From a virus, in IMG/VR virus record IMGVR_UViG_3300017934_000060, positions 1 to 49,832 of that record: a DNA stretch of 49,832 nt; one strand, written 5' to 3'. Below the pieces are notes generated by a model that made no database searches, had not been told where the DNA came from, and worked only from the letters and a program-made list of their open reading frames with translations. Within the stretch, counting starts at the first letter, position 1, and every line of letters starts with the position of its first letter. A program made the position numbers and the translations under genes. Below are positions 30,966-39,522 of the stretch, one piece after another.

Positions 30966-31631
30966 GTGACATCCCCTCAGAAGAATTATCGCACACTCGC
31001 CGAATGGCTGGCCGATGCCGTAAAGAGGCGCGACCCCGATAAATGCCTGATGTGGCCATGGGGTTGCGACAAAGACGGCTACGGAAAACTGACCATTCGG
31101 GTAGATGGGGAAATGATGCATGTGCGCGCACACCGCTTATCTTTCTATCTCGTCCGCAAGAGATGGCCGGAGCCGTACGGACTCCACAACTGTGATACTC
31201 CCGGGTGCTTTAATCCCGCTCACATCTACGAGGGAGATGCGCGGAAAAACAACGAAGACATGGCCAACAGGAACCGGTCGTGTTATGGAGAGAAAAATAA
31301 CACAACCGTACTAACGGAAAAGATCGTCGTTCAATCTCGCAAGGAATATGCTGCCGGGGCCACATTTGCCGTATTGGCCGCGCGTTACGGAGTGACCAAG
31401 CAGACCATGCGATATGCAGTTATCGGAAAGAACTGGAGACGGGTTAAAGGAGCCGTGAAACCCCGACCGAGCGCAGCGGTTTCATGGACGCACTGTAAAC
31501 GCGGTCATCCGTTGACGCCAAGCAACTGTTACAACTCTAAGAGTGGTGGTCGATGCTGCCGAACTTGTGCCATAGCGAGAGCCTCGTTGTATTACCAACT
31601 GCATCGAACCGGTAAACAGGAGCAAAGATGA
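30966..31631 (+). CDS. HNH homing endonuclease
   Basis: This is a 221-residue protein. The HNH_3 core spans about 53-98: VRAHRLSFYLV, then LHNCDTPGCFNPAHIYEGDARKNN split across the catalytic His and Asn. A helix-turn-helix-like segment (FAVLAARYGVTKQTMRYAV) follows, then a C-terminal Cys cluster with CKRGHPLT and CCRTC. This is the free-standing homing enzyme type common in phages. Start GTG 30966 is preceded by GGAG. It is inserted between nuclease and recombinase genes. Confidence 0.85.
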   Translation: MTSPQKNYRTLAEWLADAVKRRDPDKCLMWPWGCDKDGYGKLTIRVDGEMMHVRAHRLSFYLVRKRWPEPYGLHNCDTPGCFNPAHIYEGDARKNNEDMANRNRSCYGEKNNTTVLTEKIVVQSRKEYAAGATFAVLAARYGVTKQTMRYAVIGKNWRRVKGAVKPRPSAAVSWTHCKRGHPLTPSNCYNSKSGGRCCRTCAIARASLYYQLHRTGKQEQR

Positions 31632-31873
31632 ACAGGCATAAGATTCGCAATCGACCGGTACCATCGCCAGAGAAACCGCGTGAACCGGGAGTGCACGCCT
31701 GCCGTACGGATGAGGCTACCGGCGAGATTATCTACATGGAAGATCAGATCATGGAGATGGAACTCAGGCGCAAACTCGCGGAGGGGGAGATGGTGCGGCA
31801 CAAAAACGGCAATCCGTTGGACAATCGCAGGAGCAACTTGGAGGTCGTGCAGATATCTCCATTTCGCGCTTGA
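31628..31873 (+). CDS. Short HNH-like fragment protein
   Basis: This is an 81-residue protein. Its last part, MVRHKNGNPLDNRRSNLEVV, matches the second half of an HNH_3 site (H-x-N-G, then N-R-x-x-N-L). The usual leading catalytic His region is reduced. ATG 31628 follows CAGGAG and overlaps the HNH gene. It may be a remnant of a second homing endonuclease or a small nicking domain. Confidence 0.6.
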   Translation: MNRHKIRNRPVPSPEKPREPGVHACRTDEATGEIIYMEDQIMEMELRRKLAEGEMVRHKNGNPLDNRRSNLEVVQISPFRA

Positions 31874-31899
31874 CTTAACCATGTAACACGTGATACACG
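31870..31899 (+). promoter_or_regulatory. Early promoter with TGTAACACGTGATACA operator
   Basis: TTGACT (31870-31875) is followed six bases later by TGTAACACGTGATACA (31882-31897), covering the spacer and the likely -10 (GATACA, 31892-31897, 16-base spacing). It shares TGTAACACGTG with the reverse complement of the 18475 element. AGATATCT lies just upstream (31851-31858). Confidence 0.55.
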
Positions 31900-31906
31900 A
31901 TACCTG

Positions 31907-32116
31907 ATGCGCGATATGGCTAGAGTGACCGAGACGACGATAGACCGGAAGACCTTGCGGCGTTTGCAGCGCGGACTGACCGTGCTCACCGTCCGCTTCG
32001 CGCCGCCTGCCAAGGGCGTCAGTACCGCCTTGATACAGGCCATATTGTCGGATTTGAAAAATCTCGGTCTTGAAGACGTATCCATAGAATTCGATTCGCG
32101 TAAGAAAGGAACCTGA
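31907..32116 (+). CDS. Hypothetical small protein before the annealing ATPase
   Basis: This is a 69-residue protein after the promoter at 31870. It has a helix-rich start and an LEDVSIEFDSR beta segment. An ATG at 31916 is also possible, and no ribosome site is visible. No family is recognised. It is two bases from the Sak4-like gene, so a joint role is possible. Confidence 0.55.
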   Translation: MRDMARVTETTIDRKTLRRLQRGLTVLTVRFAPPAKGVSTALIQAILSDLKNLGLEDVSIEFDSRKKGT

Positions 32117-32118
32117 CC

Positions 32119-32949
32119 ATGGCTATCCCCCGCCGTCCGCAACCCGCCGCCGCCACTGCTGGTGAGTCCGCCGAACCCGCACCGTCGGTCATTCGACGGC
32201 CCACACCGAGACCCGCTGCCTCTGTCAAATCCACATTCGTCCGCTCCTCCGCTGTCACCAAAGAGCGGCTCATTATGAGCATCGAAGGCGAGGAGAAGTC
32301 GGGAAAATCGCATACTGGACTTACGGCCCAAACTCCCATTTTTGTGCACTCCTTCGATATCGGATTGGAGGGCGTTATCTCCAAGTTCGATAAGGACAAG
32401 GAAATCTACGTCGCTGAGTACGAGTTGACCATCCAGCCGGGGGCAGGTAGCGCTCAAGAGGTAGCGGAGGCCGCCGACGAAGTCTGGAACCAGTTCGTCG
32501 CCAACTATCGGGACTCGTTGGCCTCGACACGTAACGCCGGTACGGTAATTTGGGATTCGTCAACTGAATGTTGGGAGTTGCTGCGTCTCGCGCGCTTCGG
32601 CAAGCTCACTCAGGTCATGCCGCACCAGTACACCAGCGTCAATGCTGAGATGCGCGACCTGATACGCGAGGCTTACGCCTCCACCAACATGATTCACCTC
32701 ATCAAGAAGGTCGACCAGTACGAGAACTACGTCGATTCTCAGGGCCGGGAAAAGGGGCGCAAGACCGGACTGAAGGAACCCAAGCAATTCAAAGACCTGC
32801 CATTTTTGGTACAGACCATTACGGAAGTGGAAAGGGTAGGTGCTGCCGATTTTCAGTTAACGATCAAGGATTGCCGTCAGAACCCCGAGGTCAACGGCGT
32901 AACCATACCGAACGATTTTGAAGTACTGCTTATGACGGTATTTTCATAA
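32119..32949 (+). CDS. Sak4-like RecA-fold ATPase (AAA_24)
   Basis: This is a 276-residue protein. After a disordered Ala/Pro N-terminus (1-45), the RecA-like core begins with Walker A GEEKSGKSH at about 56-64; a Walker B-like VIWDSST follows at about 140-146. The layout fits AAA_24/Sak4 phage proteins, which promote single-strand DNA annealing with an SSB and a resecting nuclease. ATG 32119 follows AAAGGA. The PD-(D/E)XK enzyme upstream and DinG-like helicase fit a recombination module. Confidence 0.8.
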   Translation: MAIPRRPQPAAATAGESAEPAPSVIRRPTPRPAASVKSTFVRSSAVTKERLIMSIEGEEKSGKSHTGLTAQTPIFVHSFDIGLEGVISKFDKDKEIYVAEYELTIQPGAGSAQEVAEAADEVWNQFVANYRDSLASTRNAGTVIWDSSTECWELLRLARFGKLTQVMPHQYTSVNAEMRDLIREAYASTNMIHLIKKVDQYENYVDSQGREKGRKTGLKEPKQFKDLPFLVQTITEVERVGAADFQLTIKDCRQNPEVNGVTIPNDFEVLLMTVFS

Positions 32950-32965
32950 CGGAAGAGTCTGTTCC

Positions 32966-33331
32966 ATGCCTGCCCGATGGCTACCTAAACGACTTGATAA
33001 GCGCGAGGTGCTGGACTGTCTTTTACCTAACCTGTACGTGGCGGGCAAGCGTAATTGCTGGATTTGGGTGAACCCCCACGGTCGAGTAGAGCGCTATCCG
33101 CAGCGCGATATTGGCGGGAAACCGTACAGGCTCGCAGCTCTGTTGCTTTGGGCTCTGGGCTGGACGGATGAAGTGTTGGCAGGAGATCGCAGCGTGTTTC
33201 GCGCTTTCTGCCGCTGGTGTAGACGAGTGACCAACCATTGTGGTCGTTGCCGAGAATGTCTGGAATGCAGTTGTGACTGCCGCGATGAGATAGATGTATT
33301 GAACGAGGTATCCGACAATGCAAATCGCTGA
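32966..33331 (+). CDS. Cys-rich hypothetical protein
   Basis: This is a 121-residue basic protein. The C-terminus is a dense Cys cluster (CRWCRRV, then HCGRCRECLECSCDC) with at least eight Cys, enough for two zinc ions. The first half has many aromatic residues. It overlaps thyX by 14 bases. Function unknown; metal-dependent DNA or RNA binding is plausible. Confidence 0.6.
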   Translation: MPARWLPKRLDKREVLDCLLPNLYVAGKRNCWIWVNPHGRVERYPQRDIGGKPYRLAALLLWALGWTDEVLAGDRSVFRAFCRWCRRVTNHCGRCRECLECSCDCRDEIDVLNEVSDNANR

Positions 33332-33965
33332 GCCCTACGCACGCCTTATGGACGTACCTGACCACGCTGCAGGTATCCGTCTCCTGAAGAAGATTGAGTG
33401 GTGCGGACGCATTTCCCATCGCTCTGAGGAAGCCCAATCCGAGGACAGCTACGATCGGTTCATCCGCACCGTCGTCCTTGGGCACGGCGACTGGTCGATT
33501 GTCGAACACGCATCGGCTACGGTTGATGCCTTGGTAGACCGCGGGGTCACACACGAATGGGTGCGGCACCGTCTATTCTCCTACACGCAGGAGAGTACGC
33601 GGTTCGTCAACTATCAGAAGAAGATGCCGCCCAGCTTCATCTGCCCTTTCCCTTACGAGATGAAGAACGGCAGTCCGTGGCCCAAGCGCGAGGAAGATAA
33701 TTGTGAACTCCGCTATCGGGAGATGATTGCGCAAGGCGAGGCACCCCAGATTGCGCGCTCCGTATTCCCTAACGCTTTGGCCAGCCGCATCATCGTCACC
33801 GGTAATCTTCGTAACTGGCGGCATTTTTTCATCATGCGCACGACCGCTGAGGCCCATCCCCAGATGCGACAGGTGACTATTCCGCTACTGGCGGAGTTTC
33901 AGGCAAAGATTCCGATACTGTTCGACGACATCGTGCCCATGACGAAGCAGTCAGTCTGGCTCTAG
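33318..33965 (+). CDS. thyX: Flavin-dependent thymidylate synthase
   Basis: ThyX makes dTMP from dUMP with FAD and NADPH. The 215-residue protein carries the signature RHRx7S, here R83-H84-R85 to S93 (RHRLFSYTQES). EHAS is upstream and the conserved NLRNWRHFFIMR helix is near 172-183. Its length is normal for the family. It supplies thymidine for phage DNA together with the Dcd-like enzyme at 41286. It ends in TAG. Confidence 0.95.
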   Translation: MQIAEPYARLMDVPDHAAGIRLLKKIEWCGRISHRSEEAQSEDSYDRFIRTVVLGHGDWSIVEHASATVDALVDRGVTHEWVRHRLFSYTQESTRFVNYQKKMPPSFICPFPYEMKNGSPWPKREEDNCELRYREMIAQGEAPQIARSVFPNALASRIIVTGNLRNWRHFFIMRTTAEAHPQMRQVTIPLLAEFQAKIPILFDDIVPMTKQSVWL

Positions 33966-34022
33966 CGTCTTGGTGCGCCTGCATCGCTGAAGTCGATGGC
34001 CAAGATTCGATAGAGGATTGCG

Positions 34023-34310
34023 ATGAGTTCTGACCAAATCCGAGTGCGACGAGGAGGCGTCTGCTGCTTCTATTGCGGCACTGCGCTTACAGCCTCCCAT
34101 AACGCCGCCGACCAGCAGACCACCGACCATCTCCAGCCCCGGCACAGGGGCGGACACTCAGTGGCTGCGAACCGCGTAGATGCCTGCCGGAAGTGCAATC
34201 TGGACAAAGGCGGACTGACGTTAGAAGAGTATCGGGTGGTGGTCGCCTATCGGCGGGGAGTGCTGCGGTTGGCAGAGTTGGGGAAGATCGTGAAGTTTTG
34301 GGGCGAGTAA
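34023..34310 (+). CDS. HNH endonuclease, McrA-like
   Basis: This is a 95-residue protein with the compact HNH layout. CFYCG at about 15-19 is the first zinc pair, TTDHLQPRHRGG at about 33-44 carries the catalytic His, and CRKCNLDKG at about 56-64 is the second pair and the Asn. Such small enzymes cut DNA during phage replication or packaging, or are mobile. ATG follows AGAGGAT. The stop overlaps the ERCC4 gene start. Confidence 0.85.
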   Translation: MSSDQIRVRRGGVCCFYCGTALTASHNAADQQTTDHLQPRHRGGHSVAANRVDACRKCNLDKGGLTLEEYRVVVAYRRGVLRLAELGKIVKFWGE

Positions 34311-35062
34311 TGATTCAGATAGACACCCGCGCCGGTTCCGAGCAGTTCATTCCGCTCGTCCGCAACCTGGGCCTAGAAGTCGAACCCTGTCGGCTGGATT
34401 TTGGCGACGCCTGCTTCATGGGCTGGGGGCCGAACCAGGCGCTCTGTTCGGTCGGGCTGGAAATCAAGTCCGTCTCCGATTGCATCGCGTGCGTCATCTC
34501 GGGCCGATTCGCGGGTCACCAACTCCCTGGGCTGATTCGGTCATACGATCATATCTGGCTGCTGGTTTACGGCATCTGCCGCACCCGCGCCGATGGAATT
34601 CTGGAGGAAGCCAGATATCCGCAGCGCGGTGGTATGTACTTCGCGCCCATCGGGGGCGGGAAGCGTCTGTGGTTCGCGCGGGACTTGGAGAGTTGGTTTC
34701 TATCGATGCAGATCATGGGCGGTCTGCGCGTGCATCGCGTGGGAACGGTCGCGGAGGCGGCGCAATGGCTCAAGACGCTGTATGCGTGGCATCAGCGCGA
34801 GGAGCACAAGTCACATCTCGCCATGTATTCGTCGAAAGAGATTTATTCAGACGCCGCCCTGCTAGCCAAGCCGTCTTTGGCGCGCAGAATTGCGGCGCAG
34901 TTACCGGGCGTAGGATACGTGAAGTCATCGGCAGTCGCAGCGCAGTTTAAGAGCGTAGAAGAGATGGTCGCAGCGGCACCCGGGGATTGGGCACAGATAG
35001 ACGGTATTGGTAAGCAGTTATCTCAGCGTATCTGGATGGCTATTCATCAACGTAATAGTTAG
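34310..35062 (+). CDS. ERCC4-type (XPF/Mus81-like) nuclease
   Basis: This is a 250-residue protein. The nuclease domain starts with MIQIDTRAGS and has the active-site segment GLEIKSVSDCIACVISGRF at about 50-68, a variant of ER-K-x3-D. The C-terminal 60 residues are a helix-hairpin-helix pair (QLPGVGYVKS, then QIDGIGKQLSQRIW), as in XPF/Mus81 enzymes that cut branched DNA. It probably resolves replication forks or junctions. Start at ATG 34310 (TAATG overlap) replaces a longer out-of-frame start. Confidence 0.85.
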   Translation: MIQIDTRAGSEQFIPLVRNLGLEVEPCRLDFGDACFMGWGPNQALCSVGLEIKSVSDCIACVISGRFAGHQLPGLIRSYDHIWLLVYGICRTRADGILEEARYPQRGGMYFAPIGGGKRLWFARDLESWFLSMQIMGGLRVHRVGTVAEAAQWLKTLYAWHQREEHKSHLAMYSSKEIYSDAALLAKPSLARRIAAQLPGVGYVKSSAVAAQFKSVEEMVAAAPGDWAQIDGIGKQLSQRIWMAIHQRNS

Positions 35063-35069
35063 CTATAAT
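35041..35069 (+). promoter_or_regulatory. Possible promoter with perfect -10
   Basis: TATAAT (35064-35069) directly follows the ERCC4 gene. A weak -35 (TATTCA, 35041-35046) is 17 bases upstream. It may allow the HNH gene its own expression, as is common for inserted homing genes. Confidence 0.4.
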
Positions 35070-35106
35070 GGCGACGCTGCATCACGAAGGCTTTCTAGGA
35101 GCCGCC

Positions 35107-35724
35107 ATGACAAACCCGCGTAAACGGGGCGCAACGCCGCCATCGATTCATTCTAGCATCCAAGCGCTTTTCGGCTATTGTCGCTGTGGCTGTAACCGCA
35201 AGACTCCGTTGGCACGTTATACCAGTGCACGACGGGGACACGTCAAGGGGGAACCTCTCTATTTCCTGCGGGGCCATCAACGCTGTGTTGCCCCTATCGC
35301 ACGTTTTTGGGGACGTGTGACGAAATCCCCAGACAAGGCAGGTTGCTGGCTATACGGAGCAAAACCCCACAGATATGGGTCTTTGGCCATTCACGGGATT
35401 AGGGTGTACGCTCACCGTTTCTCATTTGAGTTGCATTGCGGAAGCGTTCCTGTTGGCAAACACGTATTGCATAAGTGTGATGTACCCGCTTGCGTGCGCC
35501 CTGACCATCTCTTTCTTGGAAGTCACAAGGACAACATGCGAGATAGAGACAGAAAAGAGCGTAGTTGCAAGAAACTCAGTCACGCAGATGCAGCGCTCAT
35601 CAGAGAACGTCATGCCGACGGGATTACTATAAAGGCGCTAGCCCGTGAGTTTCGCGTATCCCGCACAATGGTGGGATACATAGTCAATGGCGTGTGGCAT
35701 AGGAGCGAGGAGCGTGTATCGTGA
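35107..35724 (+). CDS. HNH homing endonuclease
   Basis: This is a 205-residue protein. It has an N-terminal CRCGC cluster (about 26-30) and an HNH_3-type core: YAHRFSFELHCG, then VLHKCDVPACVRPDHLFLG with catalytic His, followed by HKDNMRDRDRK. A C-terminal helix-turn-helix (IKALAREFRVSRTMVGYIV) recognises DNA. ATG 35107 follows GGAG. It has the same overall plan as the enzyme at 30966. Confidence 0.85.
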   Translation: MTNPRKRGATPPSIHSSIQALFGYCRCGCNRKTPLARYTSARRGHVKGEPLYFLRGHQRCVAPIARFWGRVTKSPDKAGCWLYGAKPHRYGSLAIHGIRVYAHRFSFELHCGSVPVGKHVLHKCDVPACVRPDHLFLGSHKDNMRDRDRKERSCKKLSHADAALIRERHADGITIKALAREFRVSRTMVGYIVNGVWHRSEERVS

Positions 35725-35933
35725 AGTTGCGTGACTGCCTCCTCTACATCACCAACAACGAGACCGTCTCGCGCCACGAGGAACTGTTCGACATCGCCTT
35801 CCTCATCGTCAACACCGTGGCCTTGGGGTTCGGTGTCTGGATGTTCGTGCGGCATGGGGAGAGCCAGTGGATACCCGTGCTGGTGATTGAGTACACGTGG
35901 GCCTTGGATTCGATGAGGCATAACCGACCATGA
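35721..35933 (+). CDS. Small membrane protein
   Basis: This is a 70-residue protein from GTG 35721, overlapping the HNH stop by four bases. One transmembrane helix lies at about 24-44 (FDIAFLIVNTVALGFGVWMF). Ends are charged. No family is recognised. Confidence 0.55.
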   Translation: MKLRDCLLYITNNETVSRHEELFDIAFLIVNTVALGFGVWMFVRHGESQWIPVLVIEYTWALDSMRHNRP

Positions 35934-36355
35934 CAACCATAGCCAAAACCGCGACCAAGTCGCTCAAACTCGCCGACATTGCCGCCCGTATCTGTGCGCA
36001 TCTCAAGCGTTTTGAACTCGACCCCAAAATCAATCGTTATCCCGACAAGGCGCGCGAAAACCTGAACCCCTACTATATGCCCGTCGCTGGAGCCAGCGGG
36101 CGCTTCGTGTACGTCACTTACATCAGCTATCAGGGCCAGTCACATCTCGTACGTGCCGAGGCCGAAGCGTATTTGGCGTGGCTGGACGCAGGCTCGCAAT
36201 GCGTTGATGAAGTCGGCTACACCGGAAACTTCTGGCGGATTCTTTGCCAAGTCAAGTGTGAACGCTGCGGCCGAGAGTGTCTCGGCTACGGCTGCTACTG
36301 GCAATCGGACGGGGAGAGAGGAGAGGAACATGCCGACGCTAGTCCCCCTCGCTAG
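35930..36355 (+). CDS. Hypothetical zinc-site protein
   Basis: This is a 141-residue protein. The middle (YYMPVAGASGRFVYVTYISY) is beta-rich. Near the C-terminus CERCGREC at about 110-117 plus a later Cys suggest a metal site. It overlaps both neighbours. Function unknown, expressed ahead of the DNA polymerase. Confidence 0.6.
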   Translation: MTTIAKTATKSLKLADIAARICAHLKRFELDPKINRYPDKARENLNPYYMPVAGASGRFVYVTYISYQGQSHLVRAEAEAYLAWLDAGSQCVDEVGYTGNFWRILCQVKCERCGRECLGYGCYWQSDGERGEEHADASPPR

Positions 36356-36860
36356 GGTTATCGCTTGGTGCGCGCTGTCGTTTTTTGGCGGCATGATGGT
36401 CGCCAATGCGATATGGATGATCCTACGTCCTAGCGCGAACTTGACCGTACCGAGAAAGGAACCCGTCATGGCTAACCAGAATCCGAACTCACCCTTACCG
36501 CCGCTGATGACCGGTCCGCTGGGCGACCTCATTGACCGCGTCAATCAGAAGTTGCAGGTGGCGATGGGGGCGTGCGCGGGGAACGCCGAGGGGGAGACGG
36601 CGATAGCGGAGGTCGCGCAAATGTTGAGGGAGTATTATCGCTCACAAAAGTCGACAGTCGACCCTTCGGGTTGCTATCTCCATCTGGCCGCCAAGTGCCT
36701 AGCCTGCGGTAAAGATTTGCAGTGGTTGAACTGGCACGCGGAAGCACGCGAACTCAGCCTGTTTCGCACTGTAGGGTGTCTCAATGGCGACTGTCGCGCT
36801 TGCTCTAGGAAGTGGCGAATGAATCTATTGACTGGCGCAGCCGAAAGGCTCACGCCCTGA
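36330..36860 (+). CDS. Hypothetical protein with removable membrane segment (two possible starts)
   Basis: ATG 36330 follows GGGGAGAGAGGAGAGG and gives a 176-residue protein with a transmembrane helix at about 10-32 (VIAWCALSFFGGMMVANAIW). An in-frame ATG at 36468 (residue 47) has its own AGAAAGGAAC site and would give a 130-residue soluble form. The soluble part has CLACGKDL at about 125-132 and two later Cys, a probable zinc site. Two products from one frame are possible. Confidence 0.6.
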   Translation: MPTLVPLARVIAWCALSFFGGMMVANAIWMILRPSANLTVPRKEPVMANQNPNSPLPPLMTGPLGDLIDRVNQKLQVAMGACAGNAEGETAIAEVAQMLREYYRSQKSTVDPSGCYLHLAAKCLACGKDLQWLNWHAEARELSLFRTVGCLNGDCRACSRKWRMNLLTGAAERLTP

Positions 36861-36876
36861 TTGAGCCAAGTGACCT

Positions 36877-39522
36877 GTGCCTTACCCCTCCACCTTCCGC
36901 CGCTCTACCTCGGCCAATCCATTCCAGCGCCAGCCGCAGCGCGTGCCGGGCGTTGGGCCACAGCCTTGTCGCTGTATGCTGGTGGCCGAACGCCCTGGCC
37001 GAGAAGAAGCTATCCATAGGCCAAAACCCATGCCCTTGGTCGGGCTGAGCGGTCGCTATTTCGATGTCTACACGCAGGCCGCCAACGTCGAGCGCGCTGA
37101 CTGCTACATCACCAACTTGGTCAAGGATTTCCGCGAATACGCCAAGCCCACCGCCGCCGATATCGCTGCCGACCACGATGAACTGGTTCAGGAGATCCGC
37201 GATTGCGACCCGGAGGTTATCGGGCTAATCGGCGCGTGGGCGGTGGAGAACGTCATGGGCAAGCAGCGGGCCGACATTGAGCGCACCCACGGCGTTCCTG
37301 TCCACGTTGATGCGCTGTTCGGCGGCGAACTCTCCCGTCCGCAGGGCTACATCTGCCTGCCTATACTGCATCCGGCCAACGTCATTCATCAGCCGGAGAT
37401 GGCCCCTCAGGTTCTGGACGACTTTCTCACCTTGGGCAAACTGCTGGACGGCGAAATCACAGTGCGCGAGACCGACCCGTACGAGGGCAAGGAAAATTAC
37501 GCCGTCCAGCCGTGCGATGAGGCCAGAATAATTCTCCCTGCCGGAGTGGACACCGAGGGCGATCGCGCTCGGCCTTGGTGCGTCACCTACGCGACCGTGC
37601 CGGGGGCGGCCTTCATCGCGCATCCCCCCCAGCGCGCCCAGTTCGCTGACTTGGTATGGCTGCACAACTCCCTCCATGATTTGGGAGTACTTCGGGAGCT
37701 AGGCATCGAACTGGCAGAAGATCAGTTCATCGACACCATGGTGCTGGCCTATCATCTCTGTATAGAGCCGCAAGCCCTCAAGTCTCTCGCTTATCGTTAC
37801 TGCGGCGCTGAACGCTCTAGCTACGATGAAATGGTAGCCCCGGCGCAGGAAGCTATCTCTCTCGCTTACCTGATGCAGGTTATCGAACGCAGCGAGCAAT
37901 GGCCGCTACCGGAACCCGAAGTCATCTATGAAGGCGGTAACCTGCGCGTCTACAAGCCTCAATCCATTTTCCGCCGCGCCAACAAGATCCTCACAGACTA
38001 TATGGAGTGGCAGACGGGCAAGCGTGAGAAGTCCGTGGACATCCGCGAACGCTGGAGACAGATCGACTACAAGTTGCGCGCTCCTGTCATCGCCGCGTTG
38101 GGTGACATGCGACACGCTGATCTGTCCGACATTGAGTACGGCAAAGCGATGACCTATGCTTGCCACGATGCCTCCGATACGCTGCGCGTCGGCCCCATCT
38201 TGATGGAGAAAATCAAGGCCATGGAATTGGAGGAGGCCGTCAAGGTCGATCACGACATCCTCGCGATGGTGGATCGCATGCAAACCGTGGGCATTCAGCT
38301 CGCGCCCCCCTCGTTCTGGGACGATATGGAGCACCGTTGCCAGCAGCAGATGGATAAGGCGCGCTGGCAGATTTACCAGATGACAAGTCGCGACCTCAAT
38401 CCTGCCTCAGGGGATCAGGTAGCCGACCTGCTGTATGGTGCGACGGTGGACGGCGGCTTGGCCTTGACGCCACCGATGCTGACCGACGGCGGCAAGACCG
38501 GCAAACGACGCGGTTCAACCAACGACAAGTGTTTGGAGAACTTGCTAGCTGAGACGTCCGTGGTGCAGCCCATCATGGATTACCGTGAGGCTGACAAGAT
38601 ACGGGGCACCTACGTCGAGCCTCTACGCGAGATTGCTTCTACTGGCGATGGACGGGTGCGGGCGACGTTTCGGGTCACGCGCACCACCAGCGGGCGCCTC
38701 TCTACGGCGGAACCCAATCTGCAATCGCTGCCCATCATGTCGGAGTTAGGTGTGCGGATACGTTACGGTCTGATTGCCCGTCTCGGCTGGACGCTGTACG
38801 ACGCCGACCTCTCCCAGATCGAGATGCGGGTCATGGCCCACGAGTCGCGTGATGAGCGCCTGTGTCAAGTGTTCTACGACCATCGCGACATTCACGCCAT
38901 GAGCGCCCACGTCATGTTCGGCACGTCTATCGAACAGGTAACGAAGTGGCAACGCAATGCTGCGAAGCACGTAAATTTTGGAATAATTAACGGTACCACG
39001 GAGCACGGCTTGGTGAACCAGATGATTCTCTATCGGGCCACCCGGGAGGATGGTTCGCGCTGGACGCTAGATGACTGTGCCAACATGATACGTGAATGGT
39101 TCGGCTACTACAAGGGGGTTAAAAGATTCCAGAACGCGTGCATCGCAGAAACCCAGCAGACGGGCCTGACGCGGGAGAATATCAGCGGGCGTATTCGTTA
39201 TTTGCCAGGGGTCTGGGCTCCGCAGAAGGTGGTGCGGGAGGAAGCCGAGCGTTGCAGCTATGTGCATAAAGTGCAGGGGGGCGCACAGGCCTTGTTGAAG
39301 CGGGCGATGAAGGTGATGTGGGATGGTCTCAAGCACCTTGACGGCGTCGAGCCTTTATTGCAGGTGCATGACGAGCAAATCTGGGAGGTACGCGATGAGG
39401 AGTCGCTCAGAGAACTGGTGGACTTGACGGTGATTCATGCCATGACCACCACGACGAAGTTACGGGTGCCGGTTGAGGCGGATGGAGGGTTCGGTGACAG
39501 TTGGGGGTCAGCGAAACAATGA
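36877..39522 (+). CDS. Family A DNA polymerase with N-terminal uracil-DNA-glycosylase-like domain
   Basis: This is an 881-residue fusion. Residues about 30-190 resemble family 4/5 uracil-DNA glycosylases: AERPGREE, PLVGLSGRYFD, ITNLVKDF and ILHPANVIH. The 3'-5' exonuclease is intact, with D225-T226-E227, HNSLHDLG and CHDASDT. Polymerase motif A is D642-A-D644-LSQIE, motif B is R693-x3-K697-x3-F701-G-x2-N705-G, and motif C is H831-D832-E833. Motif B normally has Tyr where Asn705 stands. Similar UDG-PolA fusions occur in some phages such as SPO1-like ones. GTG 36877 is the start; upstream sequence is short and lacks a clear ribosome site. This is the replicative polymerase. Confidence 0.92.
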   Translation: MPYPSTFRRSTSANPFQRQPQRVPGVGPQPCRCMLVAERPGREEAIHRPKPMPLVGLSGRYFDVYTQAANVERADCYITNLVKDFREYAKPTAADIAADHDELVQEIRDCDPEVIGLIGAWAVENVMGKQRADIERTHGVPVHVDALFGGELSRPQGYICLPILHPANVIHQPEMAPQVLDDFLTLGKLLDGEITVRETDPYEGKENYAVQPCDEARIILPAGVDTEGDRARPWCVTYATVPGAAFIAHPPQRAQFADLVWLHNSLHDLGVLRELGIELAEDQFIDTMVLAYHLCIEPQALKSLAYRYCGAERSSYDEMVAPAQEAISLAYLMQVIERSEQWPLPEPEVIYEGGNLRVYKPQSIFRRANKILTDYMEWQTGKREKSVDIRERWRQIDYKLRAPVIAALGDMRHADLSDIEYGKAMTYACHDASDTLRVGPILMEKIKAMELEEAVKVDHDILAMVDRMQTVGIQLAPPSFWDDMEHRCQQQMDKARWQIYQMTSRDLNPASGDQVADLLYGATVDGGLALTPPMLTDGGKTGKRRGSTNDKCLENLLAETSVVQPIMDYREADKIRGTYVEPLREIASTGDGRVRATFRVTRTTSGRLSTAEPNLQSLPIMSELGVRIRYGLIARLGWTLYDADLSQIEMRVMAHESRDERLCQVFYDHRDIHAMSAHVMFGTSIEQVTKWQRNAAKHVNFGIINGTTEHGLVNQMILYRATREDGSRWTLDDCANMIREWFGYYKGVKRFQNACIAETQQTGLTRENISGRIRYLPGVWAPQKVVREEAERCSYVHKVQGGAQALLKRAMKVMWDGLKHLDGVEPLLQVHDEQIWEVRDEESLRELVDLTVIHAMTTTTKLRVPVEADGGFGDSWGSAKQ

